From: Tagaea sp.
Lineage (GTDB): Bacteria; Pseudomonadota; Alphaproteobacteria; CACIAM-22H2
Direction: 5' to 3'
DNA length: 9,104 bases
Assembly: GCA_023653245.1 (NCBI GenBank)
Contig: JAMNXK010000054.1
Location: 1-9,104, forward strand
The number at the start of each line of letters is the position of its first letter. The stretch's first letter is position 1. A model generated the notes under the pieces. That model was not told where the DNA came from. It was given only the letters and a program-made list of their open reading frames with translations, and did not search any database. A program made the translations under genes and the position numbers. Below, piece after piece: positions 1 to 6,172 of this stretch.

Positions 1-337
1 CCAGCACGCCGGGAATCAAATCGAACACCGAGATCGCGGCGATCACGATCGCGCGCGCTTCGCCCAAACGCGGGATGGTCACGCTTTCGCCCGACTGGCC
101 GCGCGCCAGCGGTTCGCCGTTGACGTCGAGTGCGACGCGCAAGCCGGTGAGCGTTACGTCGCTCGGGTTGGGGTTCGACAAAGCAAGCGTCAAAGCGAGG
201 CGTTGTTCGAGCAGCCCGCCGCCTTCGGCCAGCGCAAGATCGGCCAGCCGCACGTCGAGCGGTTCCAGGCGCATGCTTGCGCACGCGCCCAACGCCAAAG
301 CCGCGCTCGACACGACGAATCCGCGCCGGCCGATCAC
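1..337 (-). CDS. LEA14-like (WHy domain) lipoprotein, 3' end cut by window edge
   Basis: The first 112 residues are visible from a GTG start at 337, which follows a good SD (AAGGCGGGGG, then AAA, then GTG). The N-terminus carries a twin arginine (R4-R5-G-F-V) and then a lipobox L16-G17-A18-C19, so the protein is probably exported, possibly by Tat, and lipid-anchored at Cys19. After it comes a beta-rich stretch with a hydrophobic/polar alternation and the NPNPSD segment (55-60) followed by TGLRVALDVNG, the pattern of LEA type 2 / WHy domains found in desiccation-related envelope proteins. The C-terminus lies outside the window. It starts 13 bases after the stop of the upstream SH3 gene and is almost surely cotranscribed with it. 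The family call is from sequence pattern only; a role in envelope stress is an inference from the family. Confidence 0.72.
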   Translation of the reverse strand, partial: MIGRRGFVVSSAALALGACASMRLEPLDVRLADLALAEGGGLLEQRLALTLALSNPNPSDVTLTGLRVALDVNGEPLARGQSGESVTIPRLGEARAIVIAAISVFDLIPGVL

Positions 338-350
338 TTTCCCCCGCCTT

Positions 351-842
351 TCACTTGAGCGTCTCCTGCGCATAGACGCCCCAAATTCCGGCGCGCGGCA
401 GCCAGCCGCGAAAGCCGCCGGCCTCGACGCGGCACCAGGGCCCGGCGCATTCGATCAGCGTGGCGATGACGCCAGGCTCGACGCGCGCCAGCGCCGGCGC
501 GCCGTCTTCCGGCCGGCGCTTGAGGTCGAGCGCGCGCCCCGCCTCGCCCAGCACCACGCCCGTGCGCCGCCCGGCGAGCATGGATTGATGCACCCAGCCT
601 TCGGTGCCCTCGCGGTCGCGCACGCGCCGCCAATTCTCGAATTCCTGGAGGATCTCGACCGGCATCTGGCGGCGCACGAACACCCATTCGACGGGATAGC
701 GCACGCCCGGGCCGGTGCGCAGATTCACTTCCTCCGAGCGCAGCGAGACGAAACGCGGAATCGGCAGGTTCTCGCGCGACGCCTGAGCGAAGACCGGCGC
801 GGGCGCCAAGAGCAGCAGGACCGGCAGCAGGATGCGAATCAT
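351..842 (-). CDS. Periplasmic protein with two bacterial SH3 (SH3_4-type) domains
   Basis: The 163-residue product begins with a clear signal peptide (hydrophobic 3-17, probable cleavage after VFA, residues 17-19). The first SH3-like unit spans about 32-92, with the hallmark NLRTGPG at 40-46 and GWVH at 82-85. The second spans about 104-156, ending in GWLP at 146-149, and contains two cysteines (132 and 137) that could form a disulfide in the periplasm. Proteins of this type are common in alphaproteobacteria and are thought to bind envelope ligands such as peptidoglycan; no enzymatic role is expected. The ATG at 842 is the only start that keeps the signal peptide. There is no recognisable SD before it, but a perfect TATAAT lies at 852-857 on the same strand, only 9 bases upstream, so the transcript may be leaderless or nearly so. 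It is the first gene of a pair with the lipoprotein downstream. Confidence 0.85.
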   Translation of the reverse strand: MIRILLPVLLLLAPAPVFAQASRENLPIPRFVSLRSEEVNLRTGPGVRYPVEWVFVRRQMPVEILQEFENWRRVRDREGTEGWVHQSMLAGRRTGVVLGEAGRALDLKRRPEDGAPALARVEPGVIATLIECAGPWCRVEAGGFRGWLPRAGIWGVYAQETLK

Positions 843-918
843 GATCCGGCCATTATAGACAAGAGCGGCGGCGCCCTGCTACGCCGGAGCCGCCGCCCCG
901 CTTCCGAAGGACGCGATC
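843..918. promoter_or_regulatory. Divergent promoter region with overlapping -10 elements
   Basis: These 76 bases separate two divergent genes. On the minus strand there is a perfect TATAAT (852-857). On the plus strand the same AT patch reads TATAGA (854-859), giving overlapping, nearly symmetric -10 candidates in otherwise very GC-rich DNA. I see no convincing -35 for either. A GC-rich inverted repeat, GCGGCGGC (865-872) and GCCGCCGC (889-896), lies in the presumed 5' leader of the dehydrogenase gene; such repeats are frequent by chance at this base composition. The SD of the dehydrogenase (GAAGGA, 906-911) closes the region. Confidence 0.45.
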
Positions 919-1905
919 ATGCCCCACCGCCGCCCGCTGGTGATCGTCACGCGCAAACTGCCCGATCTGATCGAGACGCGGATGATGGAGTTGTTCGACT
1001 GCCGGCTCAATCTCGACGACCACGCCTTCCCGCGCGAGGAGCTCGCCGCCGCGATGGCGAACGCCGAAGTGCTCGTCCCCACCGTCACCGACGAGCTGTC
1101 GGCAGCACTGATCCGCGAGGCGGGGCCGAAGCTCAAGCTGATCGCCTCGTTCGGCACGGGCGTGAACAACATCGCGCTCGACGCCGCCAAGGAAAAGGGC
1201 ATCACGGTCACCAACACGCCCGGCGTGCTGACCGAGGATACGGCCGACATGACGCTGGCGCTGATCTTGGCGGTCGCGCGCCGCCTGGGCGAGGGCGAGC
1301 GTCTGGTGCGCGCGGAGAAGTGGCAAGGCTGGGCGCCGACCGCGATGCTCGGCATGCGTCTGACCGGCAAGCGCCTGGGGATCGTCGGCATGGGCCGCAT
1401 CGGTACGGCCGTCGCCAAGCGCGCGCGCGCCTTCGGCCTGTCGATCCACTATCACAACCGCCGGCGGCTCGATCCGGCGCTCGAAGCCGAGGTCGAAGCG
1501 ACCTATTGGGAAAGCCTCGACCAGATGCTCGGCCACATGGACGTGGTGTCGATCAACTGCCCGCATACGCCGGCGACGTATCACTTGATCTCCGCGCGGC
1601 GCTTGCGGCTGATGAAGCCGCACGCGATCGTGGTCAACACCAGCCGCGGCCAAGTGATCGAGGAAGAGGCGCTCGCTCGTGCCCTCTACGCGCGCGAGAT
1701 CGCCGGCGCGGGGCTCGACGTCTACGAACGCGAGCCCGAGATCCATCCGCGCCTGCTGGAACTCGACAACGTCGTGCTGCTGCCGCATATGGGCTCGTCC
1801 ACGCATGACGGGCGCTTCGACATGGGCGAGCGCGTGATCGTGAACATCAAGACCTTCGTCGACGGCCACACCCCGCCCGACAAAGTCGTGAACACGATGT
1901 TTTAG
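919..1905 (+). CDS. D-isomer specific 2-hydroxyacid dehydrogenase (D-glycerate / glyoxylate-hydroxypyruvate reductase type)
   Basis: This is a complete 328-residue, NAD(P)-dependent D-2-hydroxyacid dehydrogenase, the normal length for the family. The cytosolic enzymes interconvert 2-oxoacids (glyoxylate, hydroxypyruvate) and D-2-hydroxyacids (glycolate, D-glycerate). The nucleotide-binding motif GMGRIG is at 157-162. The catalytic triad can be placed by motif: Arg243 in NTSRG, Glu272 in the DVYEREP segment, and His290 in PHMGSST. The substrate-side loop SFGTGVNN (77-84) is also typical. The start ATG at 919 has an SD (GAAGGA) seven bases upstream. The gene after it follows by 33 bases on the same strand, suggesting an operon with the isocitrate lyase/PEP mutase-like enzyme, which also handles small oxoacids. 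Exact substrate cannot be read from sequence; D-glycerate/glyoxylate use is the best guess from overall similarity. Confidence 0.9.
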   Translation: MPHRRPLVIVTRKLPDLIETRMMELFDCRLNLDDHAFPREELAAAMANAEVLVPTVTDELSAALIREAGPKLKLIASFGTGVNNIALDAAKEKGITVTNTPGVLTEDTADMTLALILAVARRLGEGERLVRAEKWQGWAPTAMLGMRLTGKRLGIVGMGRIGTAVAKRARAFGLSIHYHNRRRLDPALEAEVEATYWESLDQMLGHMDVVSINCPHTPATYHLISARRLRLMKPHAIVVNTSRGQVIEEEALARALYAREIAGAGLDVYEREPEIHPRLLELDNVVLLPHMGSSTHDGRFDMGERVIVNIKTFVDGHTPPDKVVNTMF

Positions 1906-1938
1906 GGACCGCGATCCGCGCGGCAGGAGATTTCGGAC

Positions 1939-2763
1939 ATGCCCGTCAGTCAATCGCAGAAAGCCCGTGCGTTCGCCGCCTTGCACGAGCGGCCGGGTGC
2001 GTTCGTCATCGCCAACCCCTTCGACGGCGGCTCGGCGCGCATGCTGGCCAAGCTCGGCTTCGAAGCGCTCGCCACGTCGAGCGGGGCGCATGCCGGCACG
2101 CTGGGCAAGCGCGACGGCCACGTGACGCGGGCCGAGGCGCTGGCGCACGCCAAGCTGATCGTCGAGGCGGTGGACCTGCCCGTCTCCGCCGATCTCGAGA
2201 AGGGATTCGGCGACGCGCCGGAGGATGCGGCGGCGACGATTCGCGATGCGGGTGCCGCCGGCCTCGTCGGCGGCTCCATCGAGGATGCGACCGGCGATCC
2301 CGCGGCGCCGATCTACGACGTCGCGCACGCGGTTCGGCGCGTCGAAGCGGCGGTGGCCGCGGCGCGCGCCTTGCCGTTCGAATTCATGCTGACCGCGCGC
2401 GCCGAGAACTTCGTGCGCAATATCGACGACCTGGACGACACCATCCGCCGTCTCGTGGCGTTCGAGGCGGCGGGGGCGGACGTGCTGATGGCGCCGGGCT
2501 TGCCGGATCTCGACGCCGTGCGGAAAGTGTGCGGCAGCCTGAAAAAGCCGTTCAACTTCATGGCCGGAATCGCCGGCAAGTCGTTCACCGTGCCCGAGCT
2601 CGCCGCCGCCGGCGTCAAACGCGTGAGCCTGGCCGCTTCGCTCTATCGCGTCGCTATGACGGCGGCGTTGGAGGCGGCCCAGGAGGTGAAGGCGCACGGC
2701 ACGTTCGGGTATATCGACCATCCGCGCGCCGCCGTCGATCCGAAGGCATCCCGCAAGGGTTGA
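1939..2763 (+). CDS. Isocitrate lyase/PEP phosphonomutase superfamily protein
   Basis: The 274-residue product has the (beta/alpha)8 fold signature of the ICL/PEP mutase superfamily: the NPFDGGSAR segment at 26-34, SADLEKGFG at 83-91 with the presumed Mg-binding Asp85, GGSIEDATG at 111-119 with Glu115-Asp116, and TARAENF at 152-158. Members cleave or form C-C or C-P bonds in small oxoacids with Mg2+. The KKCGH/KRCGH catalytic Cys loop that follows the ED motif in isocitrate lyase and methylisocitrate lyase is absent; PAAPIYD stands there instead. That makes those two activities unlikely and fits the small, poorly characterised subgroup often annotated as 'isocitrate lyase/phosphoenolpyruvate mutase family'. 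The ATG at 1939 follows AGGAGA (1925-1930). The gene lies between the dehydrogenase and the alkyltransferase, same strand, probably one transcript. Specific reaction unknown. Confidence 0.85.
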   Translation: MPVSQSQKARAFAALHERPGAFVIANPFDGGSARMLAKLGFEALATSSGAHAGTLGKRDGHVTRAEALAHAKLIVEAVDLPVSADLEKGFGDAPEDAAATIRDAGAAGLVGGSIEDATGDPAAPIYDVAHAVRRVEAAVAAARALPFEFMLTARAENFVRNIDDLDDTIRRLVAFEAAGADVLMAPGLPDLDAVRKVCGSLKKPFNFMAGIAGKSFTVPELAAAGVKRVSLAASLYRVAMTAALEAAQEVKAHGTFGYIDHPRAAVDPKASRKG

Positions 2764-2780
2764 GACGCCGCGTAAGCCGC

Positions 2781-3344
2781 GTGTCGTATTTTTCGCTCTT
2801 CCCGACTGCGCTCGGCGATTGCGGCATCGCGTGGCGCGGCGAAACCGTCGTCGCGACGTGTCTGCCGGGCAAGAACGCCGCCGCGACGTCGCATCGATTG
2901 GCCGCGCGGAGCGGCGCGACGAAGGGTGAGCCGCCGCCCGCGATCGAGCGCGCCATCGCGGGGATCGCCGCCCTGCTCGACGGCGACAAAACGGATCTCG
3001 CTTTCATCGCCTGCGATTTCGACGGGATCGAGCCGTTCGCCGCGCAAGTCTACGCCTTGACGCGCGCGATCCCGGCCGGCACGACGGCGACCTATGGCGC
3101 CATCGCTTTGCGGCTCGGCGACAAGCGGCTGGCGCGGCGCGTCGGACAAGCGCTCGGCCGCAACCCGTTTCCGATCGTCGTCCCATGCCATCGGGTTATC
3201 GGCGCCGACGACAAGCTCACCGGCTTTTCGGCGAATGGCGGCACCGCGACCAAGCTCAAGATGCTGGCGATCGAAGGGGCGCGGATCGGCGAAGCGCCGG
3301 GCCTGTTCGGCGACCTTCCGGCGGCGATCAAGCCGCGCGCGTGA
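2781..3344 (+). CDS. ogt: Methylated-DNA--protein-cysteine S-methyltransferase (O6-alkylguanine-DNA alkyltransferase)
   Basis: This suicidal DNA repair protein moves the alkyl group from O6-alkylguanine to its own cysteine. The active-site motif VPCHRVI is at 134-140, with acceptor Cys136. Upstream lie IPAGTTATYGAIA (98-110) and the helix RRVGQALGRNP (119-129), where Arg120 fits the arginine finger that flips out the base. After the active site comes the usual GFSANGG (148-154). The 187-residue length (from GTG 2781) and the divergent N-terminal domain (1-85) fit the Ogt type without the Ada sensor domain. The start is uncertain: GTG 2781 gives the best N-terminus but has no good SD. A TTG at 2760, in the same frame, overlaps the stop codon of the preceding gene (TTGA) and would add seven residues by translational coupling. 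Last gene of the dehydrogenase cluster. Confidence 0.9.
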   Translation: MSYFSLFPTALGDCGIAWRGETVVATCLPGKNAAATSHRLAARSGATKGEPPPAIERAIAGIAALLDGDKTDLAFIACDFDGIEPFAAQVYALTRAIPAGTTATYGAIALRLGDKRLARRVGQALGRNPFPIVVPCHRVIGADDKLTGFSANGGTATKLKMLAIEGARIGEAPGLFGDLPAAIKPRA

Positions 3345-3516
3345 CGCGGATTCGGTCGGATTTCACGAAACCGTCCCCTTGCGGGCGCGCGGCGTCGCAC
3401 CTATCTGACCCTCACAACGGCCGGATTCCGGGCCCCTCTGACGCGCGACGCCGCGCGTGATGTCGGTCCGGCCTTCAGATCAAGCTCGCAAGCGCCCGCA
3501 GGAGGGGCCCCGCGCG
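3345..3516 (+). promoter_or_regulatory. Structured leader of the first terC gene with anti-SD box
   Basis: This 172-base gap holds no gene. A possible promoter is TTGCGG (3379-3384), a 17-base spacer and TATCTG (3402-3407). Next comes the box TCCGGGCCCCTCTG (3427-3440), identical over 14 bases to one in the leader of the second terC gene. Its GGGCCCCTC (3430-3438) is a perfect 9-bp complement of GAGGGGCCC (3502-3510), which contains the SD of the gene. Directly after the box is a 7-bp hairpin, ACGCGCG (3441-3447) with CGCGCGT (3452-3458) and an ACGC loop, followed by GATGTCGG (3459-3466), also shared with the other leader. The fold would bury the SD. This looks like a cis-acting RNA in front of terC. 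Families known before terC genes include yybP-ykoY and the terC RNA motif; membership is not established here. Confidence 0.55.
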
Positions 3517-4512
3517 ATGTATGAAACCCTTCTATTCGCCGATTTTCTCGGCAAGCCCGCTTGGATGTGGTGGAGCTTCCTCGCGATCGTTATCGCACTG
3601 CTGGTCTTCGACCTTGGCGTTCTGCATCGCGAGAGCCGCGAGATCGAAGTGCGCGAAAGCCTGATCTTGTCGGCGGGCTATATCGCCATGGGTCTGGGCT
3701 TTGGCGCGTGGGTCTGGTGGTATTTGGGCCAGCAATCCGGCGTCGAGTACATCACCGGCTTCGTGGTCGAGAAAACGCTGGCGATGGACAACGTCTTCGT
3801 CATCGCGATGATTTTCACCTACTTCGCCGTACCCCGCCTCTATCAGCATCGCGTGCTTTTCTGGGGCATCCTGGGCGTGATCGTGCTGCGCGCGATCATG
3901 ATCGGGCTGGGCGCGACGCTGGTCGCGCAGTTCTCGTGGGTGCTCTACATCTTCGCCGCCTTCCTGATCGTCACGGGCGTGAAGATGTGGATCATGGCCG
4001 ACCAGGAGTACGACGTCGGCGCCAATCCGCTGATCGGCTGGCTGAAGCGCCGCATGCGCGTGACCGAAACGCTCGAAGGCGAGAAGTTCTTCGTCAAGAA
4101 GCCCGACCCCAAGACCGGGAATATGGCGCTGTGGGCGACGCCGTTGTTCCTGGCGCTGATTCTGATCGAAATCGCCGACGTGATTTTCGCGGTCGATTCG
4201 GTACCGGCGATCTTCGCGATCACCACCGATCCATTCATCGTCTACACGTCCAACATCTTCGCGATCCTGGGCTTGCGCGCGCTTTACTTCGCTCTGGCCG
4301 CGATGGTGCACCGCTTCAAGTACCTGAAATACGCGCTCGCGCTGCTGCTGGTGTTCATCGGCTCGAAGATCTTCGTCGCCGACTTGATGGGCCTCGACAA
4401 ATTCCCGCCCGCCTGGTCGCTGTCGATCACCTTCGCGATCCTGGCCACCGGCGTCTTCTACTCGCTGTGGAAGACGCGCGAGGCGACCAACCAAGGGGAG
4501 ACCCGCATATGA
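3517..4512 (+). CDS. TerC family integral membrane protein, first copy
   Basis: The 331-residue product has many hydrophobic segments (roughly 14-36, 50-70, 92-104, 112-134, 138-161, 205-226, 242-262, 272-290, 299-317) and is an inner membrane protein of the TerC/Alx family. Conserved family landmarks are Asp32 in VFDLGVLH, the LAMDN segment with Asp91-Asn92, Asp221, and the run FAVDSVPAIFAIT (224-236) followed by DPFIVYTSNIFAILGLR. Acidic residues within the membrane segments are thought to bind or move metal ions; the family is linked to tellurite resistance, manganese export and metallation of secreted enzymes. The ATG at 3517 is chosen over an in-frame ATG at 3457 because GGAGGGG (3501-3507) sits nine bases upstream, and because the extra 20 residues would be polar and charged. 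It overlaps the next small gene by ATGA. Very similar to the second TerC downstream. Confidence 0.93.
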   Translation: MYETLLFADFLGKPAWMWWSFLAIVIALLVFDLGVLHRESREIEVRESLILSAGYIAMGLGFGAWVWWYLGQQSGVEYITGFVVEKTLAMDNVFVIAMIFTYFAVPRLYQHRVLFWGILGVIVLRAIMIGLGATLVAQFSWVLYIFAAFLIVTGVKMWIMADQEYDVGANPLIGWLKRRMRVTETLEGEKFFVKKPDPKTGNMALWATPLFLALILIEIADVIFAVDSVPAIFAITTDPFIVYTSNIFAILGLRALYFALAAMVHRFKYLKYALALLLVFIGSKIFVADLMGLDKFPPAWSLSITFAILATGVFYSLWKTREATNQGETRI

Positions 4513-4811
4513 TCGGCGATTTCATCGCGTGGCTGTTCGCACTCTTCGTCGTGGAGCCCGCCATGGCCGCGGCCAACGAAAAGCTCGCCGCCGCGCGCGC
4601 GCCGCAGGAGACCGTGCGCCTGGTCACCGACTGCGCGACACGCGGCGGGCCGGTTCTGGCCGAGAAAGCCTTGGCCGAGCCCGGCTGGGCGTTCACCACC
4701 GTGATCCGCGTGTGGATGGGCACGGCGCAGGTCGAGGCCGTGCTGGCCGAACTCGATCCGGGCTGCGCGCGCGCCTATACCCAGGCGCGGCCATTCTTGC
4801 AGGGCAATTGA
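4509..4811 (+). CDS. Hypothetical 100-residue protein coupled to TerC
   Basis: I do not recognise a family. The ATG (4509-4511) overlaps the terC stop codon (ATGA), and AAGGGGAG (4493-4500) lies just upstream, so the frame is well placed for translational coupling. The product starts with a hydrophobic stretch (3-21, IGDFIAWLFALFVVEPAMA) that could be a signal peptide cleaved near AMA (18-20) or a membrane anchor. The rest is soluble, with two cysteines (42 and 86) that could pair in the periplasm, and an alternation around TTVIRVWMG (63-71) suggesting a small alpha/beta fold. GC-rich third codon positions support real coding. The stop lies at 4809-4811. Its place suggests an accessory or partner for the TerC protein, but this is inference from position only. 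The second terC has no such companion. Confidence 0.75.
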   Translation: MIGDFIAWLFALFVVEPAMAAANEKLAAARAPQETVRLVTDCATRGGPVLAEKALAEPGWAFTTVIRVWMGTAQVEAVLAELDPGCARAYTQARPFLQGN

Positions 4812-4833
4812 CACGTCGACGCTGTGAATTGAC
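4806..4833 (+). repeat. AATTGAC direct repeat, 21 bp apart
   Basis: AATTGAC occurs at 4806-4812 and 4827-4833, exactly two helical turns apart, straddling the end of the small hypothetical gene and the start of the leader of the second terC gene. Both copies contain TTGAC, so one may be a -35 element (TTGACA at 4808-4813, TTGACG at 4829-4834). No convincing -10 follows either at 16-18 bases. It could be a two-site operator or part of a promoter; chance is also possible for a 7-mer. Confidence 0.3.
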
Positions 4834-5070
4834 GCGATTCTTTTTCCTGTAGCCCCTTGTCGAATAGGGGTATGCGCCCCATTTGCGCCTTACTTGAGTC
4901 CGGGCCCCTCTGGCGGCGCGCCTATCCGGATCGGCATCCCGCCCATTGGGGACGCCGATCCACGCATCGGCGCCGCGATGTCGGACTGCAATGGGACATC
5001 GCAATGCCCGGCTCGCGCTTTGTCCATGGCGGACATCTCGCGTTCGGGCCCAATTCTTGGGGACCGGTCT
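4812..5070 (+). promoter_or_regulatory. Long structured leader of the second terC gene with anti-SD box
   Basis: This 259-base gap has no gene but much structure. The box TCCGGGCCCCTCTG (4899-4912) is identical to that of the first terC leader. Its CCGGGCCCC (4900-4908) can pair with GGGGACCGG (5059-5067), which holds the SD, in eight of nine positions with one G-A mismatch. Between them are a hairpin of GGATCGGC (4928-4935) with GCCGATCC (4954-4961), extended inward after one mismatch by TCCC/GGGA (4937-4940, 4949-4952), and a second perfect 8-bp hairpin GCGATGTC (4975-4982) with GACATCGC (4995-5002). A smaller one, TGTCC/GGACA (5021-5025, 5031-5035), follows. GATGTCGG (4977-4984) is shared with the other leader. 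GGGCCC (5046-5051) offers another partner for the box. Upstream, GGGG (4867-4870) can pair with CCCC on either side (4853-4856 or 4877-4880). Confidence 0.6.
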
Positions 5071-6060
5071 ATGGACTTCCTTTTGGTGAACGAGTTTTTG
5101 GGCAAGCCCGTGTGGATGTGGGCGGCCTTCCTGTCGATCGTGATCGCACTCTTGGTTTTCGACCTCGGCGTGCTGCACAAGGACAACAAGGAAATCGAAG
5201 TCGCCGAGAGCTTGAAGCTCTCGGGCTTCTATTTCGCCCTGGCCATGCTCTTCGGCGGCTGGGTGTGGTGGTACATGGGCCCGACCTCGGGCATGGAGTA
5301 CTACACCGGCTTCTTCGTCGAATGGTCGCTGTCGCTCGACAACGTCTTCGCCATCTCGATGATCTTCACCTACTTCGCCGTGCCCCGGAAGTATCAGCAC
5401 CGCGTGCTGTTCTGGGGCATTTTGGGCGTGATCGTGATGCGCGGGCTGATGATCGGCCTGGGTGCGGCACTCGTCTCGCAATGGTCGTGGATCCTCTACG
5501 TCTTCGGCGCGTTCCTGGTGTTCACCGGCGCCAAGATGCTGTGGATGGCCGACAAGGAAGAGAATATCGGCGAGAACCCGGTCCTCAACTTCCTCAAGAA
5601 GCGCATGCGCGTGACGCCGGAACTCGAGGGCCAGAAGTTCTTTGTCACGCGCCCCGACCCGGTCACCGGCAAGATGGTGCGCTGGGCGACGCCGTTGTTC
5701 TTGTGCTTGATGCTGGTCGAAGCCGTCGACCTCATCTTCGCGGTCGACTCGGTGCCGGCGATCTTCGCGATCACCACCGATCCGTTCATCGTCTACACCT
5801 CGAACATCTTCGCGATCCTGGGCTTGCGCTCGCTCTACTTCGCGCTCGCGGCGATGATCCACCGCTTCAAGTACCTGAAATACGCGCTGTCCTTCGTGCT
5901 GATCTTCATCGGCTGCAAGATCTTCCTGGTCGGCATCATCGGCAAGCTGCCGCCGTGGTTCTCGCTGTCGGTGACGGTGTCGCTGATCACGGGCGGCATC
6001 CTGTACTCGCTGTGGAAGACCCGCGGCGACCAGCCGGAAACGCACAAGCCCGCGGCCTGA
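5071..6060 (+). CDS. TerC family integral membrane protein, second copy
   Basis: This 329-residue polytopic membrane protein is a close paralogue of the first TerC: they share most residues by eye over the full length, including a run of about 31 identical residues from FAVDSVPA (224-231) through FAILGLR (247-253), and the block YQHRVLFWGILGVIV (108-122). Membrane acidic residues Asp31, Asp90 (SLSLDN), Asp220 and Asp226 are kept. Differences cluster in loops and in the segment 45-90, where EKTLAMDN is replaced by EWSLSLDN. Function is likely metal ion handling at the inner membrane, as for the family. The ATG at 5071 has GGGGA (5059-5063) seven bases upstream; longer in-frame extensions run through the structured leader and are rejected. 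Followed 27 bases later by a strong terminator. No coupled small gene follows, unlike the first copy. Confidence 0.93.
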   Translation: MDFLLVNEFLGKPVWMWAAFLSIVIALLVFDLGVLHKDNKEIEVAESLKLSGFYFALAMLFGGWVWWYMGPTSGMEYYTGFFVEWSLSLDNVFAISMIFTYFAVPRKYQHRVLFWGILGVIVMRGLMIGLGAALVSQWSWILYVFGAFLVFTGAKMLWMADKEENIGENPVLNFLKKRMRVTPELEGQKFFVTRPDPVTGKMVRWATPLFLCLMLVEAVDLIFAVDSVPAIFAITTDPFIVYTSNIFAILGLRSLYFALAAMIHRFKYLKYALSFVLIFIGCKIFLVGIIGKLPPWFSLSVTVSLITGGILYSLWKTRGDQPETHKPAA

Positions 6061-6086
6061 CGAAGGCCAAAGGTCGAGATCGAGGC

Positions 6087-6122
6087 AGGGCCGGCGGCGC
6101 GATCCGCCGGCCCTTTTCTTTT
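6087..6122 (+). terminator. Rho-independent terminator after the second terC
   Basis: A perfect 10-bp stem, GGGCCGGCGG (6088-6097) with CCGCCGGCCC (6104-6113), has a six-base loop CGCGAT and is followed at once by TTTTCTTTT (6114-6122). A6087-T6114 can extend the stem. It closes the terC transcript before the convergent methyltransferase gene and also marks the left limit of the ordinary high-GC sequence. Confidence 0.93.
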
Positions 6123-6172
6123 GGCGCCCAGGGCTGCCATATGACAAGCCATAGAAAAGGATACGACCGCCG

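Noticed and set aside
853..2721. A very long open frame on the minus strand opposite the dehydrogenase and PEP mutase-like genes, and one on the plus strand at 75-1808
   Set aside because: Both are GC-rich shadow frames, Arg/His/Ala-rich without domains, and lie over genes with clear motifs and SD sites.
3457..3516. In-frame N-terminal extension of the first TerC from an ATG at 3457
   Set aside because: The extension is polar, lacks its own SD, and overlaps the structured leader; the ATG at 3517 has a strong SD.
3345..3516. yybP-ykoY manganese riboswitch before terC
   Set aside because: The conserved GGGGAGTAG loop is not seen in either leader; only a vague CCCCTCTGAC resemblance in the first. 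Kept as an unassigned structured leader.
4894..5070. In-frame extension of the second TerC from a TTG at 4894
   Set aside because: It would translate the hairpins and the conserved box; no SD precedes it and the paralogue starts at the position matching 5071.
6133..6141. GCTGCCATA at 6133-6141 and again at 8440-8448, as possible direct repeats bounding the acquired block
   Set aside because: Nine bases only, and the right copy covers the start codon of the ParB/HEPN gene, so it lies inside the block, not at its edge.
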